From Desulfitobacterium dehalogenans ATCC 51507 (GTDB taxonomy: Bacteria > Bacillota > Desulfitobacteriia > Desulfitobacteriales > Desulfitobacteriaceae), in contig NC_018017.1 of NCBI RefSeq assembly GCF_000243155.2, forward strand, positions 310,001 to 374,000: DNA of 64,000 nt, written 5' to 3'. Positions 40,930 through 49,958 of the stretch are shown here, in pieces. Under the pieces are notes generated by a model that saw only the letters and a program-made list of their open reading frames with translations, was not told where the DNA came from and made no database searches. Positions within the stretch are counted from its first letter, which is position 1; every line of letters begins with the position of its first letter. The translations under genes were made by a program, and so were the position numbers.

Positions 40930-41992
40930 CTCAGGTAAACTTCACTATCGGGATGCTTACGGAAAATATATGGCCAGAAAGCGCTTTGTGCTCTTTGTCC
41001 TGATAACCCTGCTGATAGGTACGGCCCTGTTTTCGATGACAGCCGGCTCCGCCGGTCTGACCTTGGGAGAGGTTTTCCGGACATTCATAGGGGAAGGTAC
41101 GACTCAGGCCAACGCTATTGTTTGGAATGTACGCTTGCCCCGCATCATGACCGCGACAGTGGTGGGAGGTGCTTTGGCCCTGGCAGGCTGTGTCATGCAA
41201 GGCGTACTGCGGAATCCTTTGGCCTCTGCCTCAACCCTGGGGGTATCCCAGGGGGCTTCCTTTGGTGCCACCATCGCTATTGTCTACTTTAGTGCCGGGG
41301 TGCAGCATAATGCCACGGGAAGCGGGGCGATCAGTATTACCAACCCCTTTCTGGTCACCGTATGCGCTTTTTTCGGGGGGATCATTTCCGTATTGGTCAT
41401 TCTGGCTTTATCCCGGATTAAAACCGTTACCCCAGCCTCCATGGTCTTAGCCGGGGTTGCTCTTTCTTCCCTGTTCGGCGGGGGAACCACTCTGGCCCAA
41501 TATTTTGCCGACGATGTAGTGTTGGCCTCGGTGGTCTATTGGACATTTGGAGATCTGGGACGTACCAGCTGGAATGAAATAGTCCTTATCTTTGTCATTC
41601 TTAGTCTGACTTTTATCTACTTTATGTCCAAAAGCTGGAGCTACAATGGGATACAAAGCGGGCTGCAGACGGCACGAAGTCTGGGGATCCATGTGGATCA
41701 GCTGATTTTGGTCAGTATGGTGTTGTCCGCTCTTTTGGCGGCCAGTGCCGTATCTTTTGTGGGGATTATTAATTTTGTCGGGTTGGTGGCTCCCCACATG
41801 GTTAGAAGGTTCGTGGGCAGCGATTATCGGTTTTTGCTTCCGGCTTCCATGCTAGCCGGAGCCTGTATATTGCTGTTAAGTGATCTTTGTTCCCGAACCA
41901 TTGTAGCGCCGGTGGTTTTGCCCATTGGTGCTATAACTTCATTTCTCGGGGCGCCGCTGTTTTTATATCTGATTTACAAGGGGGCGAGATAG
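40904..41992 (+). CDS. FecCD-family ABC transporter permease
   Basis: An integral membrane protein of up to 362 residues with about nine or ten helices. R-L-P-R-I-M-T-A near the first third, G-A-x-L-A-L-A-G-x-x-M-Q-G-V-L-R-N-P-L-A and G-L-V-A-P-H-M-V-R are FecCD signatures; the last binds the ATPase. Two starts are possible: TTG at 40904, 12 bases after AAGGAGG and overlapping the binding-protein stop, or ATG at 40970 with a weak site. The ATPase gene follows after one base. Confidence 0.88.
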   Translation: MERLHLVSNSGKLHYRDAYGKYMARKRFVLFVLITLLIGTALFSMTAGSAGLTLGEVFRTFIGEGTTQANAIVWNVRLPRIMTATVVGGALALAGCVMQGVLRNPLASASTLGVSQGASFGATIAIVYFSAGVQHNATGSGAISITNPFLVTVCAFFGGIISVLVILALSRIKTVTPASMVLAGVALSSLFGGGTTLAQYFADDVVLASVVYWTFGDLGRTSWNEIVLIFVILSLTFIYFMSKSWSYNGIQSGLQTARSLGIHVDQLILVSMVLSALLAASAVSFVGIINFVGLVAPHMVRRFVGSDYRFLLPASMLAGACILLLSDLCSRTIVAPVVLPIGAITSFLGAPLFLYLIYKGAR

Positions 41993-41993
41993 G

Positions 41994-42773
41994 ATGCTGA
42001 AAGTACAGAACCTTAGCTTTCACTATGGAACCCACCTTGTACTGGAGGATGTACACTTCGAAGCTCCCTATGGACATTGTGTCGCCATTCTGGGCAATAA
42101 TGGTGCAGGAAAAAGTACATTGATTAAATGCCTCAATAAAATACTACCCCCTCGCTCCGGCCAGGTTCTACTGGATGAACAGAATGTGTTCAGCATGTCC
42201 CGGACCAATGTGGCGAAAGAGGTGGCCTATGTGGCTCAGCACAGTGAAACCTCCCGCTTTACAGTGTTCGATGCCGTGATGCTGGGGCGCAAACCCTATA
42301 TCAAGTTCAGCCCCTCCCAAGCAGACTATGAGATCGTTGAAACCATGATTGAAAAATTGGAGCTAACCCATATGGCCCTCTCTTATATCGATGAACTCTC
42401 CGGTGGAGAACTGCAAAAAGTAATGCTGGCCCGGGCTTTGACCCAACAACCTAAAGTGCTGCTCCTGGATGAACCTACCAGCAACCTGGATCTGAAAAAT
42501 CAGCACGATATGCTTGGGCTGGTAGAGAAAATCGCCAGGGAGGAAGATATCTGTGTCCTTATGGTCATTCATGATTTGAATCTTGCTTTGCGCTATTGTG
42601 ATCGGTTTCTCTTTATTAAAAACGGAGGAATTTATGCCTATGGCGACGAAGAAATCATGAATGCTAAGGTGATCAGCGAAGTGTACGGCATACCGGTGGC
42701 TATGGAATATTCCCATGGAGTTAAAATGGTTGTGCCCTTCCCCGAGCAGGTTATGAAGACGAATAAAGCATAA
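41994..42773 (+). CDS. FepC/BtuD-like ABC transporter ATPase
   Basis: A 259-residue cytosolic ATPase. Walker A G-N-N-G-A-G-K-S-T at about 34-42, Q-loop V-A-Q-H-S near 81, ABC signature L-S-G-G-E-L-Q-K at about 134-141, Walker B V-L-L-L-D-E-P-T-S-N-L-D at about 155-166 and the switch H of M-V-I-H-D are all present. It completes the importer with the two preceding genes. The FmdE gene starts 23 bases later. Confidence 0.92.
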   Translation: MLKVQNLSFHYGTHLVLEDVHFEAPYGHCVAILGNNGAGKSTLIKCLNKILPPRSGQVLLDEQNVFSMSRTNVAKEVAYVAQHSETSRFTVFDAVMLGRKPYIKFSPSQADYEIVETMIEKLELTHMALSYIDELSGGELQKVMLARALTQQPKVLLLDEPTSNLDLKNQHDMLGLVEKIAREEDICVLMVIHDLNLALRYCDRFLFIKNGGIYAYGDEEIMNAKVISEVYGIPVAMEYSHGVKMVVPFPEQVMKTNKA

Positions 42774-42796
42774 TGCATAAATAAAGAAAGGAATGG

Positions 42797-43333
42797 ATGA
42801 TTATGGATGAGCAGTTGTGGGAAAAAGCGGTGGCCTTTCATGGCCATGAGTGTCCGGGATTAGCCATTGGTTTCAGAGCATGTGAAGCGGCCCAGGAAAA
42901 AATGGGACTCAAGTTCTCCAGTGATGAGGAAATTGTTTGCGTGACGGAAAATGATGCCTGTGGAGTCGATGCTGTGCAAGTTATTGCGGGATGCAGCTTT
43001 GGCAAAGGAAATCTTATCTATCGGGGAACCGGAAAAATGGCCTTCAGCTTCTTCAACAGAACCACAGGGGAAAGTGTGAGAATCGTTCTGAAACCCTCTC
43101 AAGGGGAAATGGACCGGCAGGAACGGCAAAAGTATATCCTCACCGCTCCGGTGGAGGAAGTGTTTGAGTTTAAAAAGCCTGGTTTTACTGTGCCTAAGCA
43201 GGCCCAGCTCTTCAGGACCGTGGTCTGTGAAAGCTGCGGGGAAGGGGCGCCTGAACATAAGATCAGGCTCCAGGAGGGGAAAAAGGTCTGCCTGGACTGT
43301 TTTGAGGACTATTCAAGAGGATATGGATTATAA
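42797..43333 (+). CDS. FmdE family protein (formylmethanofuran dehydrogenase subunit E-like)
   Basis: A 178-residue cytosolic protein. The FmdE core opens with F-H-G-H-E-C-P-G-L-A-I-G-F-R at about 13-26 and includes N-D-A-C-G-V-D-A-V-Q at about 53-62, whose Cys/His residues can bind metal. A C-terminal zinc-ribbon-like knuckle follows (C-E-S-C near 140, then C-L-D-C-F). In non-methanogens FmdE proteins accompany Mo/W transporters and cofactor genes; their role is unclear. It is cotranscribed with the importer, which hints at molybdenum or tungsten. The start may be 42797 or the next ATG at 42803. Confidence 0.85.
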   Translation: MIMDEQLWEKAVAFHGHECPGLAIGFRACEAAQEKMGLKFSSDEEIVCVTENDACGVDAVQVIAGCSFGKGNLIYRGTGKMAFSFFNRTTGESVRIVLKPSQGEMDRQERQKYILTAPVEEVFEFKKPGFTVPKQAQLFRTVVCESCGEGAPEHKIRLQEGKKVCLDCFEDYSRGYGL

Positions 43334-43360
43334 TCTTATCAACAAAAAAGCCTATAAACG

Positions 43361-43412
43361 AAAAAGGACCGTTGCCCGGAAAACAATGTTCACCGGCAAC
43401 GGTCCTTTTTAT
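43361..43412. terminator. Strong bidirectional terminator
   Basis: AAAAAGGACCGTTGCC (43361-43376) pairs with GGCAACGGTCCTTTTT (43395-43410). A- and T-tracts on both sides allow it to end both the importer operon and the leftward yjfB gene. Confidence 0.9.
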
Positions 43413-43443
43413 CCCGCGCATAAATCGGGGCACAAGGACATCA

Positions 43444-43641
43444 TTATACCAAGACGTTAAGTTGACTGCCAAGCTGAGGATTCACAGATAGCTCCATCTC
43501 ATTGGATATCCCCGAAGCCATGGCCAGCATGGCATTGGTTTGTTCCTGAGAGGTATTCATAACCATCTTCATGACAGAAATTGAAGCTTGCTGTTTAAGC
43601 TGAACCTGATTGGAAACGACGGACAAAGCTGCTATATCCAT
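43444..43641 (-). CDS. YjfB-family putative motility protein
   Basis: A 65-residue protein beginning MDIAALSVVSNQVQLKQQAS, with M-x-x-x-M-N-T-S-Q-E-Q-T-N-A-M in the middle. This is the complete pattern of the small YjfB family, associated with sigma-D/flagellar regulons in Bacillus, though its exact function is unknown. GGAGGAGG 7 bases before the ATG. It stands alone between a terminator and nrdG. No flagellar gene is in the window. Confidence 0.75.
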   Translation of the reverse strand: MDIAALSVVSNQVQLKQQASISVMKMVMNTSQEQTNAMLAMASGISNEMELSVNPQLGSQLNVLV

Positions 43642-43705
43642 AGTTAACCCTCCTCCAAGTTAAATATATCATATCTTGGATAGTTTAACCAAACCTTTTG
43701 CGAAT

Positions 43706-44218
43706 TTAAGCCAAGGCCAAAACAACCTTCCCCTGCTTCAGGCTTGCTTGCACATCGATAATTCGTTGGTTCTCCGAACCTCTAAAGGGTAGAAGCAGAT
43801 TTCTGTTGGCTGATTCGAATGGTCCGTCCACCAATAAATCGGTATGCTCAAGTAAGAGAGCCCAGGCAGGCTCTTTTTTACTTTGAGCGGTAAGTTCTTC
43901 ATAGGTATACCCAGAGTAAGTCATGACGTGGAAGCCCCTTTGCTTAGCGGACTGTGCCAATAAGGCAAAACCTTCAGCTTGGGCAAAGGGTTCCCCGCCG
44001 CTTAGAGTGATGCCGTCAAGGAGGGGATTCATCGCCAAACCTTTGAGAATCTCTGAGATAGGGATGCTTTTTCCTCCTTCATAGGAATGGGTCTCAGGAT
44101 TATGGCAGCCGGGGCAGTGGTGAGGGCATCCTTGGGCAAAGACCGTCAAACGTATGCCCGGGCCATCGACAATGGATTCTTCAATGATTCCTGCGATCCG
44201 GATCTGGAAGTCCATCAT
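43706..44218 (-). CDS. nrdG: Anaerobic ribonucleotide reductase activating protein
   Basis: A 170-residue radical SAM activase of the class III ribonucleotide reductase. The cluster motif C31-P-H-H-C35-P-G-C38-H-N-P-E is followed by S-G-G-E-P. The ATG at 44218 overlaps the nrdD stop by one base (TGATG), and GGGAGG is inside the end of nrdD, so translation is coupled. The size is normal for NrdG. Its regulation is that of the nrdD leader. Confidence 0.94.
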   Translation of the reverse strand: MMDFQIRIAGIIEESIVDGPGIRLTVFAQGCPHHCPGCHNPETHSYEGGKSIPISEILKGLAMNPLLDGITLSGGEPFAQAEGFALLAQSAKQRGFHVMTYSGYTYEELTAQSKKEPAWALLLEHTDLLVDGPFESANRNLLLPFRGSENQRIIDVQASLKQGKVVLALA

Positions 44219-46587
44219 CAGACCTCCCTCTGATCCGCAGAGGAGTGGAGGCAATTCAGGTGTTTAATCCGATCCCGGACTTCGGCCTTTTTGGCGTCGT
44301 TGAAACGATCCAGGGTGCCGACCAAATAGCCGGTGATGCGGCGGATGCGCTCAAAGGGGGTGGCACCTTCTGCTCTGCCGCAGCGAGGGCATTCGTTGCC
44401 GATGATTCCTGTATATCCGCAGATGGGATCCCGATCCACAGGATGATTGACGGCGCCGAAGCCGATGCCGGATTCTTTCATGCAGCGGATGATTTTCTCA
44501 AAGGCCTCCACATTTTGAGCCGGGTCGCCGTCCACCTCCACATAAGTGATATGGCCGGCATTGGTCAATTCATGATAAGGTGCTTCGATTTTAATTTTGT
44601 GAAAGGCAGGGATGGGGAAGCTGACGGGGATGTGGAAGCTGTTGGTGTAGTATTCTTTATCCGTGATACCGGGGATGCTGCCGAAAAGCTCCTGATCCAT
44701 CTTAATGAAGCGGCCGGAGAGGCCTTCGGCAGGAGTGGCTAAGAGAGAGAAGTTCAGCCCGTATTCCTGCCCGGCTTCATCCATGCGTCGGCGCAGATGC
44801 TGGACAATCTCCAGTCCCAATTGGCGGGCTTCTTCCGATTCCCCGTGATGCCGTCCGGTTAAGGCTATAAGGCACTCGGCCAGTCCGATAAAGCCCATGG
44901 AAAGGGTTCCGTGCTTCAGCACTTCGCGGATCTCATCATCCCAGCCCAATTGGTCAGAGTCCAGCCAGATCCCCTGCCCCATGAGGAAGGGGAAGTTCTT
45001 GACTTTTTTGCGGGCTTGAATCTCAAAGCGTTCCAAGAGCTGGTTGATGACGAGGTCAACTTTCTCATCCAGCATGGTAAAGAATTCAGTGCGGTTTTTG
45101 TTGCTTTTTAAGGCGAGACGGGGGAGGTTGATGGTGGTAAAGCTAAGATTCCCCCGGCCAAAGATGGTTTCCCGGGAAGGATCGTAACTATTGCCGATGA
45201 CCCGGGTGCGGCAGCCCATGTAGGCAATTTCCGTCTCAGGTCTGCCGGGGACATAGTATTGCAGGTTAAAGGGAGCATCGAGGAAGGAGAAGTTAGGGAA
45301 GAGTCTTTTGGCACTCACCCGGCAGGCCAGCTGGAATAAATCGTAGTTGGGCTCCCCGGGATTATAATTGATCCCTTCCTTCACTTTGAAGATATGGATA
45401 GGGAAAATGGGGGTCTCCCCGTTGCCCAGACCTGCTTCTGTAGCCAGGAGAAGATTTTTGACCACCATACGGCCTTCCGGGGTGGTGTCCATGCCGTAAT
45501 TGAGGGAGCTGAAGGGAATCTGGGCTCCGGCACGGCTGTGCATGGTGTTGAGATTATGGACCAGGGCTTCCATAGCTTGATAGGTTTTTTTATCCGTCTC
45601 GGCGAGAGCCTTTTTAGCGGCAAAGTCCTGGGCCTTCCGAAGGGTAGGCTTGTCCAGTTTAAGGTTAGGAAGGTTTTGGAGCAGAGCTAATTCCTGCTCA
45701 AAATAGCCCGGATCAGGGGAAAGGGTGGGCGTATATCCCCCTTGGTTTTCCAGAGTGGAGAACACATCCTTAAGATGGGCTTCCAGCTCTTCCGAATCCA
45801 TCTCCTGAGGGAATAAAAGCTCGCAGGCTTTGAGCAAGTTTTGTCTGTAAAGTTTAATATAGCTTTTGGCCACACCGGGTGCCATGCCATAATCAAAATT
45901 AGGGATGCTTTGGCCGCCGTGCTGGTCGTTCTGGTTGGATTGAATGGCGATGCAAGCCAAAGCGCTGTAGCTTTGGATATCGTTGGGTTCTCTTAAGAAG
46001 CCGTGGCCGGTCCCAAAGCCCTCTTTGAAGAGTTTTATAATGTCGATCTGGCAGCAGGTGGTGGTGAGGGTGAGAAAATCCATATCATGGATGTGAATAT
46101 CTCCCTCTTTGTGGGCTTTAGAGTGTTCTGGCTTTAAGACAAACATCTCATTGAATTGTTTAGCCCCTTCGGAGCCGTAGCGCAGCATGGTGCCCATGGC
46201 GGTATCCCCGTCAATATTGGCGTTTTCCCGCTTCATATCGTTGTCTTTGGCTTCTTTAAAGGTGAGATCCTCATAGACTTTCATAAGCCGGGTATCCATT
46301 TCCCGGACCCGGGTCCGTTCTGCCCGATAGAGAATGAACTCTTTGGCTGTGCGGGCGTGGCCTTTTTCGATAAGAATCTTTTCTACAGCGTCCTGAATTT
46401 CCTCCACGGAAGGAACTCTTTTATGTAGGTTGATCTCGAGGTAGTTGACCACTTCCTCAGCAAGAAGGAGGGAGGATTGATAGTCCTTGCCTCCTGTGGC
46501 GCTGGCCGCCTTAAAGATGGCGCTGGCTATTTTCTCAATGTTAAAGGGAACTTCTCGTCCGTCTCGCTTGCGAATCTTAGTAATCAA
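44218..46587 (-). CDS. nrdD: Anaerobic (class III) ribonucleoside-triphosphate reductase
   Basis: A 789-residue enzyme that makes dNTPs without oxygen. Residues 1-90 form the ATP-cone (R-K-R-D-G-R-E-V-P-F). The active-site cysteine region is D-F-L-T-L-T-T-T-C-C-Q-I-D. The C-terminal zinc site is C-G-Y-T-G then C-P-R-C-G, and the glycyl radical motif is R-I-T-G753-Y-L. The start is TTG at 46587 with GAGGT 9 bases ahead. It is expressed with nrdG from a leader that carries NrdR boxes, a cobalamin riboswitch and a terminator, so it is predicted to be shut off when B12 (and thus a B12-dependent reductase) is available. Confidence 0.95.
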   Translation of the reverse strand: MITKIRKRDGREVPFNIEKIASAIFKAASATGGKDYQSSLLLAEEVVNYLEINLHKRVPSVEEIQDAVEKILIEKGHARTAKEFILYRAERTRVREMDTRLMKVYEDLTFKEAKDNDMKRENANIDGDTAMGTMLRYGSEGAKQFNEMFVLKPEHSKAHKEGDIHIHDMDFLTLTTTCCQIDIIKLFKEGFGTGHGFLREPNDIQSYSALACIAIQSNQNDQHGGQSIPNFDYGMAPGVAKSYIKLYRQNLLKACELLFPQEMDSEELEAHLKDVFSTLENQGGYTPTLSPDPGYFEQELALLQNLPNLKLDKPTLRKAQDFAAKKALAETDKKTYQAMEALVHNLNTMHSRAGAQIPFSSLNYGMDTTPEGRMVVKNLLLATEAGLGNGETPIFPIHIFKVKEGINYNPGEPNYDLFQLACRVSAKRLFPNFSFLDAPFNLQYYVPGRPETEIAYMGCRTRVIGNSYDPSRETIFGRGNLSFTTINLPRLALKSNKNRTEFFTMLDEKVDLVINQLLERFEIQARKKVKNFPFLMGQGIWLDSDQLGWDDEIREVLKHGTLSMGFIGLAECLIALTGRHHGESEEARQLGLEIVQHLRRRMDEAGQEYGLNFSLLATPAEGLSGRFIKMDQELFGSIPGITDKEYYTNSFHIPVSFPIPAFHKIKIEAPYHELTNAGHITYVEVDGDPAQNVEAFEKIIRCMKESGIGFGAVNHPVDRDPICGYTGIIGNECPRCGRAEGATPFERIRRITGYLVGTLDRFNDAKKAEVRDRIKHLNCLHSSADQREV

Positions 46588-46635
46588 ATAAAATCTACCT
46601 CTTTTCTCAATCTAATCTCCTGACATCTGATAAAG

Positions 46636-46668
46636 AAACAAAAACTTCCCGACAGAGATGTCGAGAAG
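46636..46668 (-). terminator. Riboswitch-linked terminator ahead of nrdD
   Basis: On the reverse strand CTTCTCGACA (46668-46659) pairs with TGTCGGGAAG (46654-46645) around TCTC, followed by TTTTTGTTT. It lies between the cobalamin aptamer and the nrdD start, so it is the off-state expression platform. Confidence 0.85.
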
Positions 46669-46730
46669 CTAAAAACAACATGCCATTAGCAGTCCAACAT
46701 ACTCTATACTCCGTAGAGTTGGTGGTATAC

Positions 46731-46890
46731 CCATAGGCAGGTCTTCTGACTTAGGATCATCTATACTTCTTACCTTCCCGAAAACCTTTTCAGTGGTCAT
46801 GCCAAGAAGCATATCTCCCTTACAGCGGCGGGACCGTGCCGGATTCTAACCGGCTTCCCTTTTCACCTGTGGTCACACAGTCACCTATGA
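46731..46890 (-). ncRNA. Cobalamin (AdoCbl) riboswitch controlling nrdDG
   Basis: Read leftward, the RNA shows the conserved order AAAAGGGAAG, CCGGTTAGAATCCGGC, CGGTCCCGCCGCTGTAA, GGGAG, CCACTG, GTCAGAAGACCTGCC. Closing stem P1 is formed by CATAGG (from 46889) and CCTATG (to 46732). This is the complete B12-box core of cobalamin riboswitches. It is followed by a terminator and then nrdD. B12-dependent repression of a B12-independent reductase is the logical outcome. Confidence 0.95.
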
Positions 46891-46916
46891 GATTCCTTGA
46901 TCAATGGATCAGTTTT

Positions 46917-46986
46917 ATTATACATCAAAATCCTATCGAACACCATATATAGATAAAAATTAGTGAAGAGACACTATATATAGTGG
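46917..46986 (-). promoter_or_regulatory. nrdDG promoter with tandem NrdR boxes
   Basis: ACACTATATATAGTGG (46971-46986) contains the perfect dyad CACTATATATAGTG. ACACCATATATAGATA (46940-46955) is a weaker copy exactly 31 bases away, about three helical turns, as is usual for NrdR box pairs. A reverse-strand TATAAT lies at 46922-46917, so the weak box overlaps the -35 region. The rest of the 583-base gap 46588-47170 holds the riboswitch, terminator and a repeat copy (47035). Confidence 0.8.
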
Positions 46987-47034
46987 GTCTATAACCAAAA
47001 TCAGAGCCAAGGTTTAATGAAATCATATCCTAAA

Positions 47035-47064
47035 ACCAAGGAGAGTGTCAACGATCTAAATCAC
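47035..47064 (+). repeat. 30-bp repeat, copy 1 (partner at 51184-51213)
   Basis: The motif ACCAAGGAGAGTGTCAACGA continues with TCTAAATCAC and matches 51184-51213 at 26 of 30 positions in the same orientation. The second copy directly follows an nrdD relic, which points to an old duplication of this locus. Confidence 0.6.
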
Positions 47065-47170
47065 AGATGTACCGAAGCAAAAAGTAAAAGACTTGTCATC
47101 CGATGATAAATCGATAAAAATAGAGGTATAACTAAGAAGATAGTTAGAGAGTTTACTTAAGGAGATAAAG

Positions 47171-48796
47171 ATGAGCCAACGTTACAGGACCTTCATATCG
47201 ATTTTGTTTGGATTGATTAGTTTTGTCGGGGTTTTCTTTGCAAGTCGATTTGATTTTAATGGGTTTTCCATTAACATTACATGGAGTTTGATGCTTCCCT
47301 TGTTGGTGGCATTAGCCTGGGGGACTAAGTATGGTGTTATTAGTGTTGTAGCCAGCCCTATTATTTTTTATCCGTTTATTCTAGGGAGTTATAACGGTTG
47401 GGCATCGCTGATTCCTTCCCTATCTCTTTTGCTTTGGGTTCTTATTCACGGATATGGGAGTGAAAAACGCCAGAAATCAAAGAAGAGAGTCTATAATCTC
47501 TACTTTCTACAGTTGATATATGTGCTTATCCGATTTGTGGTTTATATCACTCTATTCCCGATACTTATTCGATTCAATGAAGTGATTACACCGTTTTGGA
47601 ATCCTCAAGCCTATACGGAAATAGATATGGGGATTATTCTTTTATTCGTAATCAAGGGAATCATTGTCGAATCCATTTTATTAGGCTTTTGCGATGCAGT
47701 GCTCCTCCTTCCTTTTGTTCGCAAATTTTTTAACCTCCCCATCTCTAGTGGAGCAAGATATAACACGTATATTTTGTCCGCAATTGTTCTTTTCGGTTTA
47801 TGTTTTACCTTAGCTGTATTAGGAATTTACAACTATATTTCGGATGAGATCCCCTTTTTTTCATGGAATCTCAATCCCAGTGAAGAAACCCGAGTCACCT
47901 TCTTATTTGCAATTATTTTGTTTTTTATTATGGGTGGGATCACCATTCGCTTTGTTCAGCGCGTGGTGGAGACACAAGCGCAGCTGAGAATTCGAGAGCG
48001 CCAATTAGAGGAGGCGTTAGGAGATATTCGGGTGCTTAATGACGAGCTGGAACAACGGATTCTCTTACGCACAGGTGAACTGCAAAATGCAGTCAGCGAA
48101 TTGGAGGGATTTGCCTATACCATATCCCATGATTTGCGGGCGCCTATCCGAGCTATTGAAGGATATAGCAATTTTATTCTTGAGGATTATGGAAAACAAC
48201 TTAATCCAGAGACCAATGAAATGTTAGGGAGCATTAAAGGAATTTGCCAAGATATGATCACATTGATTCATCGTTTGTTGGAGTATTCCATAACGTCAAA
48301 GCAAGAATTGGCACTCCAACCAGTAAACCTAGCAGACCTTATTCTCAATATTTATGAAGAACTTAAGGTAGCTCATCCTGATCGAAACGTGGATTTGGTC
48401 ATTGAGAATGAATTGCCGATGGTAACAGGGGATAAAGTACTCTTACGGCAAGCCCTTGAAAATATTCTTTCCAACGGGTTTAAATTTACTAAAGGGCGTC
48501 AACAGGCAATCCTGAACGTAAACAGTGTCAAACATGCTGAAGAATGGGTATTCTGCTTTAAAGATAATGGTGTTGGTTTCGATATGAAGTACGCCGGTAA
48601 GTTATTCCACGTATTCCAAAGAATGCACCGTAAGCAGGATTTTGAAGGAACGGGTATAGGACTTGCTACTGTGAAAAAAATACTTGAGAAACATAGAGGA
48701 AGAGTTTGGATTGAGGGACGAGTTAATGAAGGAGCACAACTTTATTTTGCTTTACCCTTAGAAAAAAACAACATAGATGAGGGCGAAAATGTTTGA
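47171..48796 (+). CDS. Membrane sensor histidine kinase
   Basis: A 541-residue kinase. Residues 1-270 hold about eight membrane helices without a large external domain, so sensing is probably within the membrane. A short coiled coil (about 272-312) leads to the dimerisation domain with phospho-acceptor H320 (T-I-S-H-D-L-R-A-P). The ATPase has N-I-L-S-N-G-F-K-F (N box), D-N-G-V-G-F-D and G-T-G-I-G-L-A. The sequence around the ATPase is of the phytochrome-like HisKA group. It overlaps the response regulator gene by eight bases, so they form a two-component pair. Signal unknown. Confidence 0.87.
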   Translation: MSQRYRTFISILFGLISFVGVFFASRFDFNGFSINITWSLMLPLLVALAWGTKYGVISVVASPIIFYPFILGSYNGWASLIPSLSLLLWVLIHGYGSEKRQKSKKRVYNLYFLQLIYVLIRFVVYITLFPILIRFNEVITPFWNPQAYTEIDMGIILLFVIKGIIVESILLGFCDAVLLLPFVRKFFNLPISSGARYNTYILSAIVLFGLCFTLAVLGIYNYISDEIPFFSWNLNPSEETRVTFLFAIILFFIMGGITIRFVQRVVETQAQLRIRERQLEEALGDIRVLNDELEQRILLRTGELQNAVSELEGFAYTISHDLRAPIRAIEGYSNFILEDYGKQLNPETNEMLGSIKGICQDMITLIHRLLEYSITSKQELALQPVNLADLILNIYEELKVAHPDRNVDLVIENELPMVTGDKVLLRQALENILSNGFKFTKGRQQAILNVNSVKHAEEWVFCFKDNGVGFDMKYAGKLFHVFQRMHRKQDFEGTGIGLATVKKILEKHRGRVWIEGRVNEGAQLYFALPLEKNNIDEGENV

Positions 48797-49892
48797 GGTA
48801 ATGATTGTCGATGATATGGATATTATGATAAAACAGATTAAGCGGTTAACCTTATGGAGCGATGAAACGGATTTTCGCATCGTGGCACAGGCATCGGATG
48901 GTCAAGAAGCCCTTGAAAAGCTTCGGGAGCATCCTGTAGACCTCTTGATTACGGATATTGAAATGCCAGTCATCAATGGAATTGAACTATTAAAAGAAGT
49001 ACAAGAGCGGGGATTAGCTTCTTGCGTCGTATTTTTGAGCGTGCACAGTGAATTTAACTTTGCAAAACATGCGATTCAATACGGTGTTTTTGATTATTTG
49101 ATTAAGCCTGTTGTCCATGATGACCTAAAACAGGTGCTCGAAAAAGCAAAAAAACATCTATTGGACAAGAAAAAGGCCAATGAATATGTAAAGACATTAG
49201 AGGAACAGCTGGTTGAAAAGGTAGATATCTATTATCCTGAGGCACAGCTGAGAAGCCTTTTGAAGCAGCTGGATCAAGGAGAAAAGGGAGCCTTAAGGGG
49301 AATAGAGATGATGCTTGATGAAGTGTGTGAGGGGGTAGGGCATGATCGGATTAAAGGGGCTCTGGTATTGCAAAAAATTTATGATGAAGTTTTCATGTCC
49401 ATACAAGAGGCATATCCCTGGCTTGAGAAGTACATCACAGTAGAGCATTATCTGGAAAATCCCTCCCCTCAGAAAGCGGAGCTTCAAGTCCTGAAGGAGC
49501 GATTCATGGAGCATGTTGAAAGGCTGATGGACACACTGAATCGATTTGTTTTGCGGTCTGAACGCAGTGCCCTAGTAAGAGAGGTATGTCTTTTTTGTAT
49601 TGAGCATATTGAAAATCAGATTAGTCTCGGAAAAATTGCAGAAGCATTTTATTTGACGAAGAATTATGTCGGTGATCTGTTCAAACAGGAGACGGGAATA
49701 ACCGTAGGAGAGCATATTACTTTTATCAAAATAGAACGGGCAAAAAGATTGGTTGAAAAAGATGCCTTAAAAAACTATGAAATAGCCCATCTCCTGGGTT
49801 TTAGTGATGCAGAGTATTTCGGGAAGTTATTTAAGAAATATACGGGAATGCCACCTATGGTGTACAGGGCCATGAAAAAGGATGAGCGATAG
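48789..49892 (+). CDS. Response regulator, YesN/AraC type
   Basis: A 367-residue regulator. Receiver domain at 1-120 with phospho-acceptor D56 (L-I-T-D-I-E-M-P) and K of L-I-K-P. A helical middle (about 125-265) has no known domain. The C-terminal AraC-type double HTH (about 270-367) includes F-S-D-A-E-Y-F-G-K-L-F-K-K-Y-T-G-M-P-P. The ATG at 48789 follows GAGGGCG; an ATG 12 bases earlier is possible. It partners the overlapping kinase. The most likely target is the flavin lipoprotein gene downstream. Confidence 0.87.
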   Translation: MFEVMIVDDMDIMIKQIKRLTLWSDETDFRIVAQASDGQEALEKLREHPVDLLITDIEMPVINGIELLKEVQERGLASCVVFLSVHSEFNFAKHAIQYGVFDYLIKPVVHDDLKQVLEKAKKHLLDKKKANEYVKTLEEQLVEKVDIYYPEAQLRSLLKQLDQGEKGALRGIEMMLDEVCEGVGHDRIKGALVLQKIYDEVFMSIQEAYPWLEKYITVEHYLENPSPQKAELQVLKERFMEHVERLMDTLNRFVLRSERSALVREVCLFCIEHIENQISLGKIAEAFYLTKNYVGDLFKQETGITVGEHITFIKIERAKRLVEKDALKNYEIAHLLGFSDAEYFGKLFKKYTGMPPMVYRAMKKDER

Positions 49893-49958
49893 GAACGTAA
49901 CATACGAATCCGTGTTTTGTCAGGGGATAACCCTTAGTAATTACATTCACATGCAGGG

